A DNA stretch of 64,000 bases from Mucilaginibacter boryungensis (GCF_015221995.1 NZ_JADFFM010000002.1:620001-684000); one strand, 5' to 3'. Numbered from the stretch's first letter, positions 1 to 9,278 are shown. Numbers and translations: made by a program. The notes: generated by a model from the letters alone, not told the origin.

Positions 1-1
1 G

Positions 2-127
2 TTAAACGGAAAGATCATCTGTTTTAACATTGATCCAAAATTCGCCGATTGCCTTGATGGTTTCCTGGTGCTTGATCTGCAGCAAGTTCCGCGCGAAATG
101 CTGGAAAAGTTGGGAAAGAATCTGTAA
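2..127 (+). CDS. C-terminal fragment of a probable acyltransferase (hemolysin/PlsC-like)
   Basis: An open frame enters from the left edge and stops at TAA 125-127, giving 41 residues that end in EMLEKLGKNL. The core reads FNIDPKFADCLDGFLVLDL, which resembles the last part of Bacteroidota lysophospholipid/ornithine-lipid acyltransferases often annotated as hemolysin-like, where a similar NxDPxFxxxLDGLxxLDL pattern occurs. That match is from memory. The start and catalytic domain lie outside the window, so activity cannot be judged. It is convergent with the barrel gene to its right, with a perfect hairpin between them. Confidence 0.5.
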   Translation, partial: LNGKIICFNIDPKFADCLDGFLVLDLQQVPREMLEKLGKNL

Positions 128-137
128 TCAGTGATTG

Positions 138-179
138 GTTAATTAGTGATTAGTTGTTGAATGGCAATCACTAATTAAC
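138..179. terminator. Perfect 14-bp stem-loop between convergent genes
   Basis: The arms at 138-151 and 166-179 are exact reverse complements (GTTAATTAGTGATT and its complement) around a 14-nt loop. It lies between a plus-strand and a minus-strand gene end. It is AT-rich and has no long T run, so it is either a weak bidirectional terminator or an intergenic repeat. Confidence 0.45.
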
Positions 180-189
180 TGATACTAAC

Positions 190-906
190 TTAAAACTTAA
201 ATACCAATCCCATACCTGTTACAATAGCCGAATAACTGGTAGCCGCAACGCCCGTATAGCCGCTTGGAGGATTATTATTAAGGTTCCCGCTTTGTATAAA
301 AAGGTTATAACCGGTATACGCATCAATCTCTACATTATTGTGCACAGCAAAACCAACACCCAGTTTAGGTGCAAGATAAGCTTGTTTACAGGCCCCACCC
401 AGGTAAATGTTATTATTATCATCCGTATAGTGTGTATAGGAAGTGTTGTAGCCCATGCCAATATTTATACCGCCATAACCTGTTAACCGCTCGGTAATGG
501 GTACATTATATACGCCGCTTAAATAAAATAAAAAAGCGGTATAGTTTGAATAGGTAAGTGTGGCTTCGTTTCCGGCATCTATTTGAGTGGTTGTCATCAG
601 GGTTTTGGGCCTAAATTCCCGGTACGAGAAATGAGCACCAAGGGTGATGTGATCTAAAAGCCGCATAAAGCCAATACTATAGCCAAGGGTGCTTTTATAG
701 CTCTCCATGTTTTTGCCCGGCAATTCAACATCGGTACCTATCCTTATGCCATAATCTGTTTGTTGAGGAAAAAAATCCTGCGCATGGGTTTTAACGGATA
801 CTATCACAGCTATTAACAGCAAAAAGACATAACGATTCAGAACGGCTAATTTACGCGGGGCTGGCTTTTTCAAGACACTAAGCCCGGAGGAAAGGGACTG
901 ATACAT
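190..906 (-). CDS. Outer-membrane beta-barrel (porin-like) protein
   Basis: Predicted secreted protein of 238 residues. A hydrophobic signal segment (about residues 25-42, RYVFLLLIAVIVSVKTHAQ) is followed by an alternating polar/aromatic pattern rich in Y, G and N typical of beta strands, and the chain ends in the aromatic motif VFKF expected for an outer-membrane barrel. Such proteins of about 200-240 residues are common in Bacteroidota (outer membrane beta-barrel domain), but the function is unknown. The start is uncertain: about 24 residues precede the signal segment, longer than usual, but no nearer ATG is available. It is a single gene, convergent with the fragment at the left edge. Confidence 0.75.
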   Translation of the reverse strand: MYQSLSSGLSVLKKPAPRKLAVLNRYVFLLLIAVIVSVKTHAQDFFPQQTDYGIRIGTDVELPGKNMESYKSTLGYSIGFMRLLDHITLGAHFSYREFRPKTLMTTTQIDAGNEATLTYSNYTAFLFYLSGVYNVPITERLTGYGGINIGMGYNTSYTHYTDDNNNIYLGGACKQAYLAPKLGVGFAVHNNVEIDAYTGYNLFIQSGNLNNNPPSGYTGVAATSYSAIVTGMGLVFKF

Positions 907-1053
907 AGGTGATGGAGGTTTAATTAATGTAAAGATATTGCATTTACGTATAGTTAAAATAAAATTAATCGGGACAAATGAGGGACATTTTTACAGCCTG
1001 ATAATGAGACGATAGCGTAGCATTAATCCTTTCAGTTGAATTAATTTTTAAAC

Positions 1054-1081
1054 AAAAAAAGCCCTGCAAAAATTGCAGGGC
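1054..1081 (-). terminator. Intrinsic terminator of the large TonB receptor gene
   Basis: A 9-bp GC-rich stem (GCCCTGCAA / TTGCAGGGC, 1061-1081) with a 3-nt loop is followed, on the minus strand, by a run of seven T (1054-1060 read in reverse). It lies about 25 nt past the stop of the receptor gene. Confidence 0.9.
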
Positions 1082-1104
1082 TTAAAAATATTTGCGTTAA
1101 ACTA

Positions 1105-4100
1105 TTAGAAAGAATAGCGAATACCAAACTGCATTTGGTAACGCGAAGCAAATTGGTCAACCGCGTAAGGTACACCCGGGTTAACAAATTTGTAGGTTGG
1201 GTAAGTTGTTGCCGCATTAGCAAACGATGGCGTAACATTTTTGGTTAAACCAATACTTGATGTTGAATTGAAAGTATTTGGAGAATAATAGTAATGTCCC
1301 CATGCTTTGTTCAACAAATTAGTAAGGTTGATGATATCAAATGTAAAGGTTAAAGTTTGCTTATGGGCGTCAGTACCAATGTTAAAGTCCTGGGTAAAAC
1401 GGAAGTCGGCATTAGTGTTCCACGGCGTGCGCGCACCATTACGCTCGGTAAATTTACCACGGCGGGTTTTTAAGTATTGGTCGCCATCAATAAATTGGTC
1501 GAATGCAGCCGCCTGTGCCGATTCTGCAGCAGTTGGCGCATTTGGTGTAGTGCTGAATAGTTTAATAGTTTCGCCAACGTTTGGAATATAAGCTAAGCTA
1601 ACCTGCTGACCGGTTCCCTGAATTGAACTTGGCAGGAAGCCAAATGAATACGGGGTACCTGAAGTTGCACTAAAGAAGATAGCAAAGTTAGACGATGCTT
1701 TTTTGCTGCTTATTTTATAATTCAGGTTAGTGATGATACGGTGACGCACATCAAAGTTAGAATAAGCTAAGGTTGGCGCGTTAGGGTTTAAAGCCTGGTT
1801 CAACTGCCAGTTTGATTCCATTGAGTTGCGGATACCGTTGGTGATATCTTTAGACTGACCGTAGGTGTAAGCAAAATCAACATTTAAGCCCATAGGCCAT
1901 GTTTTACCAATTTGGCCGGTGATGCTATAACGGTTACCCTGATCGGTGTTTGACAACAGATAGGCATTGGTAAAGTTAGCCGATGGCTTGCTGTTCACAA
2001 ATATTGGCTGTTGGTGCTGGGTATCGTATGGGTAATAAGTCGCCTGATCGGTAGTGTTGGTTTGCTGGAACTTTAAATCGTGAATAACTTTAGTATAAAT
2101 ACCTTCTAATGTGAACCGCCATTGGTCCTGGGTTTTATAGTCTACAGCTAAGCTGCTTCTCCAGACCTGTGGCATTTTAAAGTTGTTATCAATCATATCT
2201 ACCTGGGTAGGGCCGCTTGCACTGGTATTTGGCACAGGGTTGGTTTGTTGATTAACAAAACCTAAGCCACCGTTGGCAGGCGCTTGTGTTGGATTAGTAC
2301 CCGGGGTAATGGTGTTGGATGTACGGTTAATATTGTTTTTATCGTAAGCACCATAAGTATCGCCGTTGTTATAAAAAGCGTAACCAAACCATGCAAATGG
2401 TACACGACCGGTGAATGTACCGGTACCACCACGTACAACAACGCTTTGGTCGCCATTAACATCGTAGCTGAAAGATAAACGGCCGTTAATTTCGGTATTG
2501 TCCAAAAACTTATTCTGGATGTTCCTTGGCTGGGTGTAAGTAAAAGTAGTACCGTAATTAGGGTCAGCAGCAGCACCGGTAGTTTTGCTGCTTAACGGTT
2601 GTTTGTTAGGTACACCGGCATAATCTAAACGGATACCGCCGGTAATTTTTAAATTATCTGTAGCCTGCAGTTCATCCTGTGCATATAAGCTTAACAGGTT
2701 CACTTTAAACTGTGCCGATGGATTAGCTAAAATGTAATCGCGGGTATTGTTGGTATAGTTAAAGTTAGCCCTTACACGCGATGGGGTAAATGTTACTGTG
2801 GTGGCCGGGTTTGAGTTGAACGCGCCAGTAAAATCATCAATACTTGCGTAAGAATCGCGACCGTTCCACGCATTTACAAAGTTGTAAGTAATGTTATAAA
2901 ACTCGTTATGCGTACCAAAAGTAAAGCTGTGTTTACCAGTGTTTAAGGTGAAGTTATCGGTTATCTCGGTAGTTTTTTGGTGCATATCAAATATAGCAGC
3001 CTCACGGTCGGTACCCAGGAAGATAGTAGTACCAGGGGTGCGGCCGGTGATCTCGATCTGTGGCAATGCCGGGTTCGAGTTAGGATCACGATAATCGTGT
3101 ACGTTCGAATAACCAAATAATAAGCTGTTGCTGATGGAATTGGTAAACCTTGATTTTAACTCGGCAACAGTTGAAGTTGAGTTGTTGTGCGATGTATAAT
3201 CAATACCGCTGAAACGGAAATTCTGCTGATCACGCTCAAGGTTGGTAGCGGTAGACGAGATCGTGTTATTTCGCAAAGTCAGCTGGTTCTTTTCATTAAT
3301 GTTCCAGTCTAAACGATTGAAAAACTTGTTCGAGTTTGAAAATATACTGGCTTCGCCGGCTGTTCCAGGGCTTAAACCGCCGGTGTAGCTGGTAAATGCT
3401 TTGGTAATGTCTGTTGCGTCCTGTGCAGAAAGGATGGGGTTAGCACCAGCGCTGCCTGCAGGGAAGATCACCGGGTCTTTCCGGCGGGCAAATTCCTCGT
3501 TAGTGAAGAAAAACAATTTGTCTTTCACAATTGGCAACCCTACACGGGCACCAAATTGGAAATCATGGAAAGCAGACGGTTCTTTTGAATTATCGCCGCC
3601 CACGTTGGCCGGGATGCGGTTTGGGCCGATAAGGAATGCTCCACGACCGAAGCCATATACCGAACCGGTAACCGTATTGGTACCGCTGCGGGTAACGGCG
3701 TTTATACTACCCCCTAATACGTTACCAATTTTGATATCGTAAGGTGCAACATAAACTTGTATATCCTGTATCGCATCTAACGATACCGGGCTGGTACGCG
3801 TGCTGCTGCCAACCTGACCAGATACGTTGTTCTGACCACCTAAAGATGGACTGAACCCGATCGCATCATTATTGATGGCCCCGTCAAGCGTTACGTTGTT
3901 GTAACGGTAGTTGGTACCCTGGAACGAGTTATTGCTGCTTTGCGGAGTCAAACGCGTCAGGTCCTGCAAGCTGCGGGTAAGCGATGGCATATTACGCAGC
4001 TGATTTTGATTAATGCGTGTGCTGGCCCCTGTTTTGGTAGCGCCACCGGTTGATCGTACTACTACTTCTTTCAAGGCGGTAGCTTCATCTTCCAGTTTAA

Positions 4101-4416
4101 AATTATAAGTGGCATTGCCAAGGTTTATGGTAATGCCGGTTAATTCTTGTTTTTTGTAACCCACAAAGCTGGCGGTAATAGTGTAAGGCCCTCCGGGGTT
4201 AACATTCGAGATAGTATAACGGCCATCGGCATTGGTTTGATTGCCGTAACGGGTGCCGGTACTGGTGTTTACCACACTAATAGTTACACCTGGCAGTGTT
4301 CCGCCTTTTTGGTCGGTAACCTTGCCGGTAATAACACCGGTAGTGATTTGTGCATTAGCCACACTTGCTGCAGCTAAAACCAGAACGGTTAGGATGATAG
4401 ATAAGAGCTTCTTCAT
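1105..4416 (-). CDS. TonB-dependent receptor, Oar-like, with carboxypeptidase regulatory domain
   Basis: Outer-membrane receptor of 1,103 residues that would take up or bind a ligand using TonB energy. The start was set at the ATG giving MKKLLSIILTVLVLAAASV, a clean signal peptide ending near AQI; an upstream in-frame ATG adds only 8 residues before the signal. Next come a CarboxypepD_reg-like beta-sandwich (about 25-110, GVITGKVTDQKGGTLPGV), a plug region (about 110-230) and a long barrel ending in an aromatic residue (FGIRYSF). The plug sequence (LQDLTRLTPQS, VTLDGAINNDAIG) matches the Oar subgroup, whose members act in adhesion, protease export or peptide uptake; the ligand here is unknown. 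No SusD partner is adjacent, which argues against a classical polysaccharide locus. A strong terminator follows. Confidence 0.9.
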   Translation of the reverse strand: MKKLLSIILTVLVLAAASVANAQITTGVITGKVTDQKGGTLPGVTISVVNTSTGTRYGNQTNADGRYTISNVNPGGPYTITASFVGYKKQELTGITINLGNATYNFKLEDEATALKEVVVRSTGGATKTGASTRINQNQLRNMPSLTRSLQDLTRLTPQSSNNSFQGTNYRYNNVTLDGAINNDAIGFSPSLGGQNNVSGQVGSSTRTSPVSLDAIQDIQVYVAPYDIKIGNVLGGSINAVTRSGTNTVTGSVYGFGRGAFLIGPNRIPANVGGDNSKEPSAFHDFQFGARVGLPIVKDKLFFFTNEEFARRKDPVIFPAGSAGANPILSAQDATDITKAFTSYTGGLSPGTAGEASIFSNSNKFFNRLDWNINEKNQLTLRNNTISSTATNLERDQQNFRFSGIDYTSHNNSTSTVAELKSRFTNSISNSLLFGYSNVHDYRDPNSNPALPQIEITGRTPGTTIFLGTDREAAIFDMHQKTTEITDNFTLNTGKHSFTFGTHNEFYNITYNFVNAWNGRDSYASIDDFTGAFNSNPATTVTFTPSRVRANFNYTNNTRDYILANPSAQFKVNLLSLYAQDELQATDNLKITGGIRLDYAGVPNKQPLSSKTTGAAADPNYGTTFTYTQPRNIQNKFLDNTEINGRLSFSYDVNGDQSVVVRGGTGTFTGRVPFAWFGYAFYNNGDTYGAYDKNNINRTSNTITPGTNPTQAPANGGLGFVNQQTNPVPNTSASGPTQVDMIDNNFKMPQVWRSSLAVDYKTQDQWRFTLEGIYTKVIHDLKFQQTNTTDQATYYPYDTQHQQPIFVNSKPSANFTNAYLLSNTDQGNRYSITGQIGKTWPMGLNVDFAYTYGQSKDITNGIRNSMESNWQLNQALNPNAPTLAYSNFDVRHRIITNLNYKISSKKASSNFAIFFSATSGTPYSFGFLPSSIQGTGQQVSLAYIPNVGETIKLFSTTPNAPTAAESAQAAAFDQFIDGDQYLKTRRGKFTERNGARTPWNTNADFRFTQDFNIGTDAHKQTLTFTFDIINLTNLLNKAWGHYYYSPNTFNSTSSIGLTKNVTPSFANAATTYPTYKFVNPGVPYAVDQFASRYQMQFGIRYSF

Positions 4417-4641
4417 TTTGTGATTTTTGTTTGAGCACAAAAGTTCAGCTATAATGTTAACCGTGTGTTAACCCTGCATTATATTATTAAATGAAAATTT
4501 AACAATAATTAAAGATTAAATTTCTATTACTTGCAATTAATTTCTTTTGATGATGTTTTCGTTTCGCAGGGTTTCATTTGGAAAAATAGCAAGAAAATAC
4601 CTGATTTGTTATGAGAGTGGAAATTAACGTAACTGCAAAAT

Positions 4642-4683
4642 AAAAAAGGCCGCTTCCGGATATATTCGGAAGCGGCCTTTTTT
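4642..4683. terminator. Strong bidirectional terminator after trxA
   Basis: Arms AAAAAAGGCCGCTTCCG and its near-perfect complement flank an 8-nt loop, giving a stem with a T run in either reading direction. It lies 21 nt past the trxA stop (minus strand) and upstream of the receptor gene, separating the two units. Confidence 0.9.
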
Positions 4684-4703
4684 ATAAAACTTAGAAAGAT
4701 ATA

Positions 4704-5021
4704 TTATAACTGTTTAACCAGTTTATCGGCCAGTACTGATTTTGGTACAGCGCCAATTTGTTTGTCAACTATCTCGCCATTCTTAAAGAACAGTAAAGCA
4801 GGGATATTGCGGATACCGAATTTCATTGAAATGCCGGGGTTATTGTCAACATTTACTTTGCCAACAACAGCTTTGCCGTCGTATTCTTTTGCAATTTCTT
4901 CCACTACCGGGCCAACCATTCTACAAGGGCCGCACCATTCTGCCCAAAAGTCAACCAATACGGGTTTATCAGATTTAAGCACAAGCTCCTCAAAGTTTGC
5001 GTCAGTAATTTCTAAAGCCAT
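4704..5021 (-). CDS. trxA: Thioredoxin
   Basis: Cytosolic thiol-disulfide reductant of 105 residues, the usual size for thioredoxin 1. The active site WCGPC is at residues 29-33 (Cys30, Cys33), in the typical context VDFWAEWCGPCR. The cis-proline follows at NIPALLFF (Pro74), and the C-terminal KLVKQL helix is complete. It would supply electrons to the ribonucleotide reductase (nrdAB) and to the methionine sulfoxide reductase MsrB encoded later in this window. It is a single gene with its own promoter match and terminator. Confidence 0.97.
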   Translation of the reverse strand: MALEITDANFEELVLKSDKPVLVDFWAEWCGPCRMVGPVVEEIAKEYDGKAVVGKVNVDNNPGISMKFGIRNIPALLFFKNGEIVDKQIGAVPKSVLADKLVKQL

Positions 5022-5043
5022 GTTATTTTTTTTAAAAGTTCAA

Positions 5044-5074
5044 CAAACATATATATTCAAAATGCTTGCCACAA
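5044..5074 (-). promoter_or_regulatory. Promoter match for trxA
   Basis: Read on the minus strand: TTG, 20 nt, TATGTTTG (5051-5044), matching the Bacteroidota sigma factor consensus TTTG / TAnnTTTG. The start codon lies 22 nt past the -7 element. Confidence 0.55.
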
Positions 5075-5223
5075 GTGTTGTGCTGACATTCTGACAAATA
5101 AATTACGTGCCGGAGCCTTATTTATAAATTAATGACGATAAGGCATTGATTGTATGCTGTTTTGGCCGAAGTCATGCAAACTTACCGCCCTGTATGTTTT
5201 AATTTAACCTTTCACCTTTCTGC

Positions 5224-5253
5224 TTTGACCTTTCACCTTATTTACTATTTTTG
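5224..5253 (+). promoter_or_regulatory. Promoter match for frr
   Basis: TTTG (5224-5227), 18 nt, TATTTTTG (5246-5253). The ATG of frr is only 16 nt past the -7 element, so the mRNA leader would be about 10 nt. This supports the internal ATG at 5270 as the true start, since the longer open frame would begin upstream of the promoter. Confidence 0.7.
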
Positions 5254-5269
5254 CAAAAACTATCTCACC

Positions 5270-5833
5270 ATGAGCGAACTCATTAAAAAACAGTTAACTG
5301 ATGCAAAAAGCCTGATGGACAAGGCTATTGACCACTGCGATAACGAATTGGGAAAAATACGTGCCGGCAAAGCCAGCCCCTCCATGCTTGACGGCGTAAT
5401 GGTTGATTATTACGGGTCGCCTACCCCGCTAAGCCAGGTAGGCAGTGTAAATACGCCCGATGCTAAAACCATTGTAGTGCAGCCATGGGAAAAAAGCCTG
5501 CTGGGCGCTATTGAAAAAGCCATTATGGAAGCTAATCTTGGTGTTAACCCTCAGAACGACGGCGTAATTATCCGTATAAATGTACCACCGCTAACTGAAG
5601 AGCGCCGCCGCGACCTGGTTAAAAAAGCTAAGGCTGAAGCCGAAAACGGCAAAATCGCCATACGTAATATCCGTAAAGATATTAATGAGAAAATTAGGAA
5701 ACTAAAAACCGAAGGGGTATCTGAAGATGAAATGAAAACCGGCGAAGCTGAAGTGCAAAAACTGGTTGATGGCTATATATCAAAAATTGATTCGCTAACA
5801 GATGCTAAGGAAAAAGATATAATGACGGTATAA
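5270..5833 (+). CDS. frr: Ribosome-recycling factor
   Basis: Releases ribosomes from mRNA after termination, together with EF-G. The protein has 187 residues starting MSELIKKQLTDAKS, the normal RRF length (about 185). Typical RRF signatures include IRAGKASPSML near residues 29-39, the domain II stretch with VNTPDAKTIVVQPWEKSL, and the C-terminal long helix IRNIRKDINEKIRKL. The frame is open further upstream (to 5150), but the promoter match and family length place the start here. It is followed by its own intrinsic terminator and is not coupled to pyrH, its frequent neighbour in other phyla, within this window. Confidence 0.96.
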   Translation: MSELIKKQLTDAKSLMDKAIDHCDNELGKIRAGKASPSMLDGVMVDYYGSPTPLSQVGSVNTPDAKTIVVQPWEKSLLGAIEKAIMEANLGVNPQNDGVIIRINVPPLTEERRRDLVKKAKAEAENGKIAIRNIRKDINEKIRKLKTEGVSEDEMKTGEAEVQKLVDGYISKIDSLTDAKEKDIMTV

Positions 5834-5851
5834 GCTTAACAGCGTAATGTC

Positions 5852-5893
5852 AAAAAAAAGGGGACGAGCTACTTAGCCGTTCCCTTTTTTTAT
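5852..5893 (+). terminator. Intrinsic terminator of frr
   Basis: A-tract and GGGGACG pair with CGTTCCC and a T-tract (one G-T wobble) around a loop of about 14 nt. The hairpin starts 18 nt after the frr stop and ends in at least seven T. Confidence 0.75.
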
Positions 5894-5898
5894 TTTTG
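5891..5898 (+). promoter_or_regulatory. Possible -7 element of the ABC exporter gene
   Basis: TATTTTTG matches TAnnTTTG and directly overlaps the T-tract of the frr terminator. No clear -33 element is visible at the right spacing. The start codon is about 80 nt further on. Confidence 0.4.
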
Positions 5899-5977
5899 TT
5901 AAATACCTGGATGTCCATTGCCGGCATAAGCCTGTTGCGCAATATGGCTTCAGTTCACAATTACGATATACATTTGC

Positions 5978-7747
5978 ATGAAGACTCTTTTATCATACTT
6001 AAAAAACCATCGCTGGGTAGTATTGCTGGCCCTGGTGCTGGCCGCATTAAATATAGGCTTCTCGCTGCTCGATCCAATGATCACCGGGAAAATAGTAGAC
6101 AACTACATGATGCCTAAAAGCGGCAAGTACTATACCTATGAGTATCGTTTACACGGATCGCTGATATTGGTAGGGCTGGCCGTGGGCGCGGCTATGGTAT
6201 CGCGTATAGCAAAAAACTTCCAGGATTATTTTACTAATATCATCGTCCAAAAAACCGGTGCTAAAATGTATGCCGATGGCCTGAAACATTCGCTTGAATT
6301 ACCGTACCAGGTATTTGAAGACCAGCGTAGCGGCGAAACACTGGGGATTTTACAAAAGGTGCGCCTGGATTGCGAAAAATTTATCACCTCCTTCATCAGC
6401 GTATTGTTTGTAAGCCTGGTGGGTATGGTATTCGTTATCATTTACTCGTTAACAGTAAGCTATAAGGTAACACTGGTATACTTCGCGGCCATTCCGGTAA
6501 TTGCTATTGTTAGTACTTTGTTAAGTCGCAGGATAAAAAACATCCAAAAGAAAATAGTTGGTGAAACTACTGCCCTGGCAGGCTCGACCACTGAATCGCT
6601 GCGGAATATTGAACTGATCAAAAGCCTGGGACTGGTGAAGCAGGAAATTGAACGGCTGAATAAAACTACCTACAAAATACTGGATCTGGAGCTGAAGAAA
6701 GTAAAATTTGTGCGCAGCATGAGTTTTATTCAAGGCACGGTAGTTAACCTGGTGCGCAGCTGCATGATCGTTATTTTATTGATCCTTATCTTTAAGGGTA
6801 CATTAACACCAGGTAATTACTTTCAGTTCCTGTTCTACTCATTCTTTTTATTCAACCCTTTGCAGGAATTAGGTAACACCATACAGTCATGGCGCGAGGC
6901 ACAGGTATCACTGGCTAACTTTGAGCGTATCCTAAACACACCGATAGATATAAAACCTGTTAAACCTGTGCTGATTGAAAGGGTAAAAACCCTAACATTC
7001 AACAATGTCAGCTTTAAACACCTAACCGCTAACCGCAACGCGCTTAACCATATTGATTTTGAAGTAAACAGTGGTGAGACGGTAGCATTTGTTGGCCCTT
7101 CGGGTTCGGGAAAAACCACGCTGGTGAAGCTGCTGGTAGGTTTGTATCAGCCTCTGGAAGGCGATATCATGTATAACAATGTATTAAGTAAAGAGATTGA
7201 TCTTGACCAGTTACGCGAACGTGTAGGGTTTGTGACGCAGGATACCCAGCTGTTTTCGGGCACCATCCGCGAGAACCTGTTGTTTGTGCGCCCGGGTGCT
7301 ACTGACGAGGAATGTATGAACGTATTGCACCGTGCAGCCTGTCAAAGCCTGTTGGCCCGAGCCGATAAGGGGTTGGACACTTTGATAGGCGAAGGTGGTG
7401 TAAAAGTATCGGGTGGTGAAAAACAACGCCTTTCCATTGCCCGCGCACTGCTGCGCCGTCCGGATATTTTGGTGTTTGACGAGGCTACGTCGTCACTTGA
7501 TTCGATCACTGAAGAAGAAATTACCGAAACGATAAAGGATGTATCCGATCAGACCGATCATATCACTATCCTGATCGCTCACCGCCTGTCTACCATTATG
7601 CATGCCGATACCATTTATGTATTGGAGAAAGGGCATATCATTGAGTCGGGCAAACACCTTGACCTGATACAGCAAAAAGGTTTATACTATGCTATGTGGC
7701 GCCAGCAAATTGGCGAGAAAGTGACAGCAGAAGTAGAACTTCCTTAA
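5978..7747 (+). CDS. ABC exporter, fused membrane and ATPase domains (MsbA/MdlB-like)
   Basis: Half-transporter of 589 residues that would work as a homodimer in the inner membrane. The N-terminal half holds about six membrane helices (residues about 15-320, e.g. WVVLLALVLAALNIGFSLL). The ATPase has Walker A GPSGSGKT (373-380), signature VSGGEKQR (477-484), Walker B ILVFDE ending at Asp501-Glu502 (catalytic Glu) and the switch His in IAHRLS. This is the lipid A/multidrug exporter architecture; the substrate cannot be read from the sequence. It is a single-gene unit between frr and an MFS gene pointing the other way. Start chosen at ATG 5978, which gives the normal short cytosolic N-terminus MKTLLSYLKNHRW. 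Confidence 0.9.
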   Translation: MKTLLSYLKNHRWVVLLALVLAALNIGFSLLDPMITGKIVDNYMMPKSGKYYTYEYRLHGSLILVGLAVGAAMVSRIAKNFQDYFTNIIVQKTGAKMYADGLKHSLELPYQVFEDQRSGETLGILQKVRLDCEKFITSFISVLFVSLVGMVFVIIYSLTVSYKVTLVYFAAIPVIAIVSTLLSRRIKNIQKKIVGETTALAGSTTESLRNIELIKSLGLVKQEIERLNKTTYKILDLELKKVKFVRSMSFIQGTVVNLVRSCMIVILLILIFKGTLTPGNYFQFLFYSFFLFNPLQELGNTIQSWREAQVSLANFERILNTPIDIKPVKPVLIERVKTLTFNNVSFKHLTANRNALNHIDFEVNSGETVAFVGPSGSGKTTLVKLLVGLYQPLEGDIMYNNVLSKEIDLDQLRERVGFVTQDTQLFSGTIRENLLFVRPGATDEECMNVLHRAACQSLLARADKGLDTLIGEGGVKVSGGEKQRLSIARALLRRPDILVFDEATSSLDSITEEEITETIKDVSDQTDHITILIAHRLSTIMHADTIYVLEKGHIIESGKHLDLIQQKGLYYAMWRQQIGEKVTAEVELP

Positions 7748-7749
7748 GA

Positions 7750-7823
7750 ATGTGCAAATTAGAAGATGTGCGTATATGCAGATGATTATTTGCACATCCG
7801 CATATGCGCACATTTGCACATCT
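7750..7823. repeat. GTGCA-type palindromic intergenic repeat, copy 1
   Basis: The short gap between two convergent transporter genes consists of repeated GTGCAAAT / GATGTGCGTATATGCAGATG words and their inverted counterparts (CATCCGCATATGCGCACAT), forming a long imperfect hairpin. The same words recur at about 17.69-17.98, 28.49-28.52 and 51.35-51.43 kb. It may also act as terminator for both genes. Confidence 0.75.
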
Positions 7824-7824
7824 T

Positions 7825-9153
7825 TTATGCTACCGGCGGGCTTATCGGCTCTTCCTTTTCAGGTAAATGAATATCGTTCAATCCCAGGGGCAGCATTTTG
7901 CGGGTTTTGAAATAGGTAAAGGTAACAACACCCAGCGTCATAGCGCCACCGAAAAGTACGGCCGGTATAGTGCCCAGGAACTTGGCGGCCATACCTGATT
8001 CAAAATCGCCAAACTCGTTTGAGGAACTGATGAACATTTGATTTACTGACGATACCCTGCCACGCATTTCATCGGGGGTGAGTAGTTGCATAATTGTTCC
8101 CCTGATAATTACGCTCACGCTATCGAACGCGCCCTGCAGGAACAGGAATAAAAGCGACAGCCAGAAAATATGCGATAAACCAAAACCTACTATCGACACA
8201 CCAAAACCAGCCACCACAATAAGCAGGTTACGCCAGGGTTTATTCATAGGCGAAAAGCGGGTCATGACAATAAGAGTTAAACCCGCCCCTACTGACGAGG
8301 CCATACGCATAATACCCAACCCTTCCGACCCTACTTTCAGTATATCTAAAGCAAATATGGGCAGTAAAGCCACTACACCGCCAAACAGTACCGAAAACAA
8401 GTCGAGGCTTATCGCGTAAAGCATCATTTTGGTTTTGAAAACAAATCGCAGGCCCTCGGCCAGGCTTTTCCAGATATTATCTTTTGGAATAAATGTTGCC
8501 GGGTATTTCCGCAGACTTGCAACCACCAAAAGCGATATCAGCATAAACAGGATGATTACCACAAAATTGGCTGTAATACCAGCCAAACCGGGCATAATTT
8601 TATCGGAAAAGCCATAAAGGAAACCACCAATCAGCGGGCCTAAAATGGCCGACATGTACCAGCTTGAACTGCTCCAGGTGGCAGCTATTGGGTATAATTC
8701 TTTGGGAATACTATTGGAATATACAATAAATACCGCCGGCCCATAAAACGCCCGGGCAACACCATTGCAAAATATCATGGCGTAAATAACTGCCAGTATC
8801 CAGCCTAAAGTGATATGCTGTGAAAATGCGCTAAAGGTAACCGCACCCATCACCAATGACGAAAGGAACACGCCGGCAAATATCCAGAGCAGCATTTTGC
8901 GCTTTTCGTACTTATCGGCAACGTACCCTCCAAACATGGCCACACAAACCGCAGGGATCACCTCGGCCAAACCAATATAACCAATGTATTCAGCCTTGTG
9001 GGTGAGTTGGTAAACGTAGAAGCCAAGTACCGTAGTTTGCATTTGGTAGGCAAACGTAAAAAAGAAACGCATGCTGATGTACGAGCGAAAATCCTTATAC
9101 CGGAGCGGCGCGTATGGATCTTTACGGGTTTTACTATTTCCTTCCTCGGGCAC
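7825..9153 (-). CDS. MFS transporter, EntS/MFS_3-like
   Basis: Inner-membrane permease of 442 residues with about 12 hydrophobic segments. The first loop contains GGYVADKYEKRK, a version of the MFS signature between helices 2 and 3, and the N-terminus (APLRYKDFRSYISMRFFFTFAYQM) matches the MFS_3 group that includes enterobactin exporter EntS and related drug or siderophore exporters. MRGRVSSV near residue 365 is also typical of that group. No siderophore genes are nearby, so the substrate is unknown. The short hydrophilic N- and C-termini are cytosolic by the positive-inside pattern. Confidence 0.85.
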   Translation of the reverse strand: MPEEGNSKTRKDPYAPLRYKDFRSYISMRFFFTFAYQMQTTVLGFYVYQLTHKAEYIGYIGLAEVIPAVCVAMFGGYVADKYEKRKMLLWIFAGVFLSSLVMGAVTFSAFSQHITLGWILAVIYAMIFCNGVARAFYGPAVFIVYSNSIPKELYPIAATWSSSSWYMSAILGPLIGGFLYGFSDKIMPGLAGITANFVVIILFMLISLLVVASLRKYPATFIPKDNIWKSLAEGLRFVFKTKMMLYAISLDLFSVLFGGVVALLPIFALDILKVGSEGLGIMRMASSVGAGLTLIVMTRFSPMNKPWRNLLIVVAGFGVSIVGFGLSHIFWLSLLFLFLQGAFDSVSVIIRGTIMQLLTPDEMRGRVSSVNQMFISSSNEFGDFESGMAAKFLGTIPAVLFGGAMTLGVVTFTYFKTRKMLPLGLNDIHLPEKEEPISPPVA

Positions 9154-9278
9154 TAATTTTGTTTTTTATAAGCGGTTGCTAATTTAGGGGATAAGGCTTA
9201 GGGATGCAAATAAAAATCTTCCTCCATCCCCGTGCCCTAAATAAGCCTAAAAGAATTATCGCAAAGTTTTGTATACGC

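Noticed and set aside
5150..5269. 40-codon N-terminal extension of frr
   Set aside because: It lies upstream of the promoter match and is low-complexity; RRF length fits the ATG at 5270.
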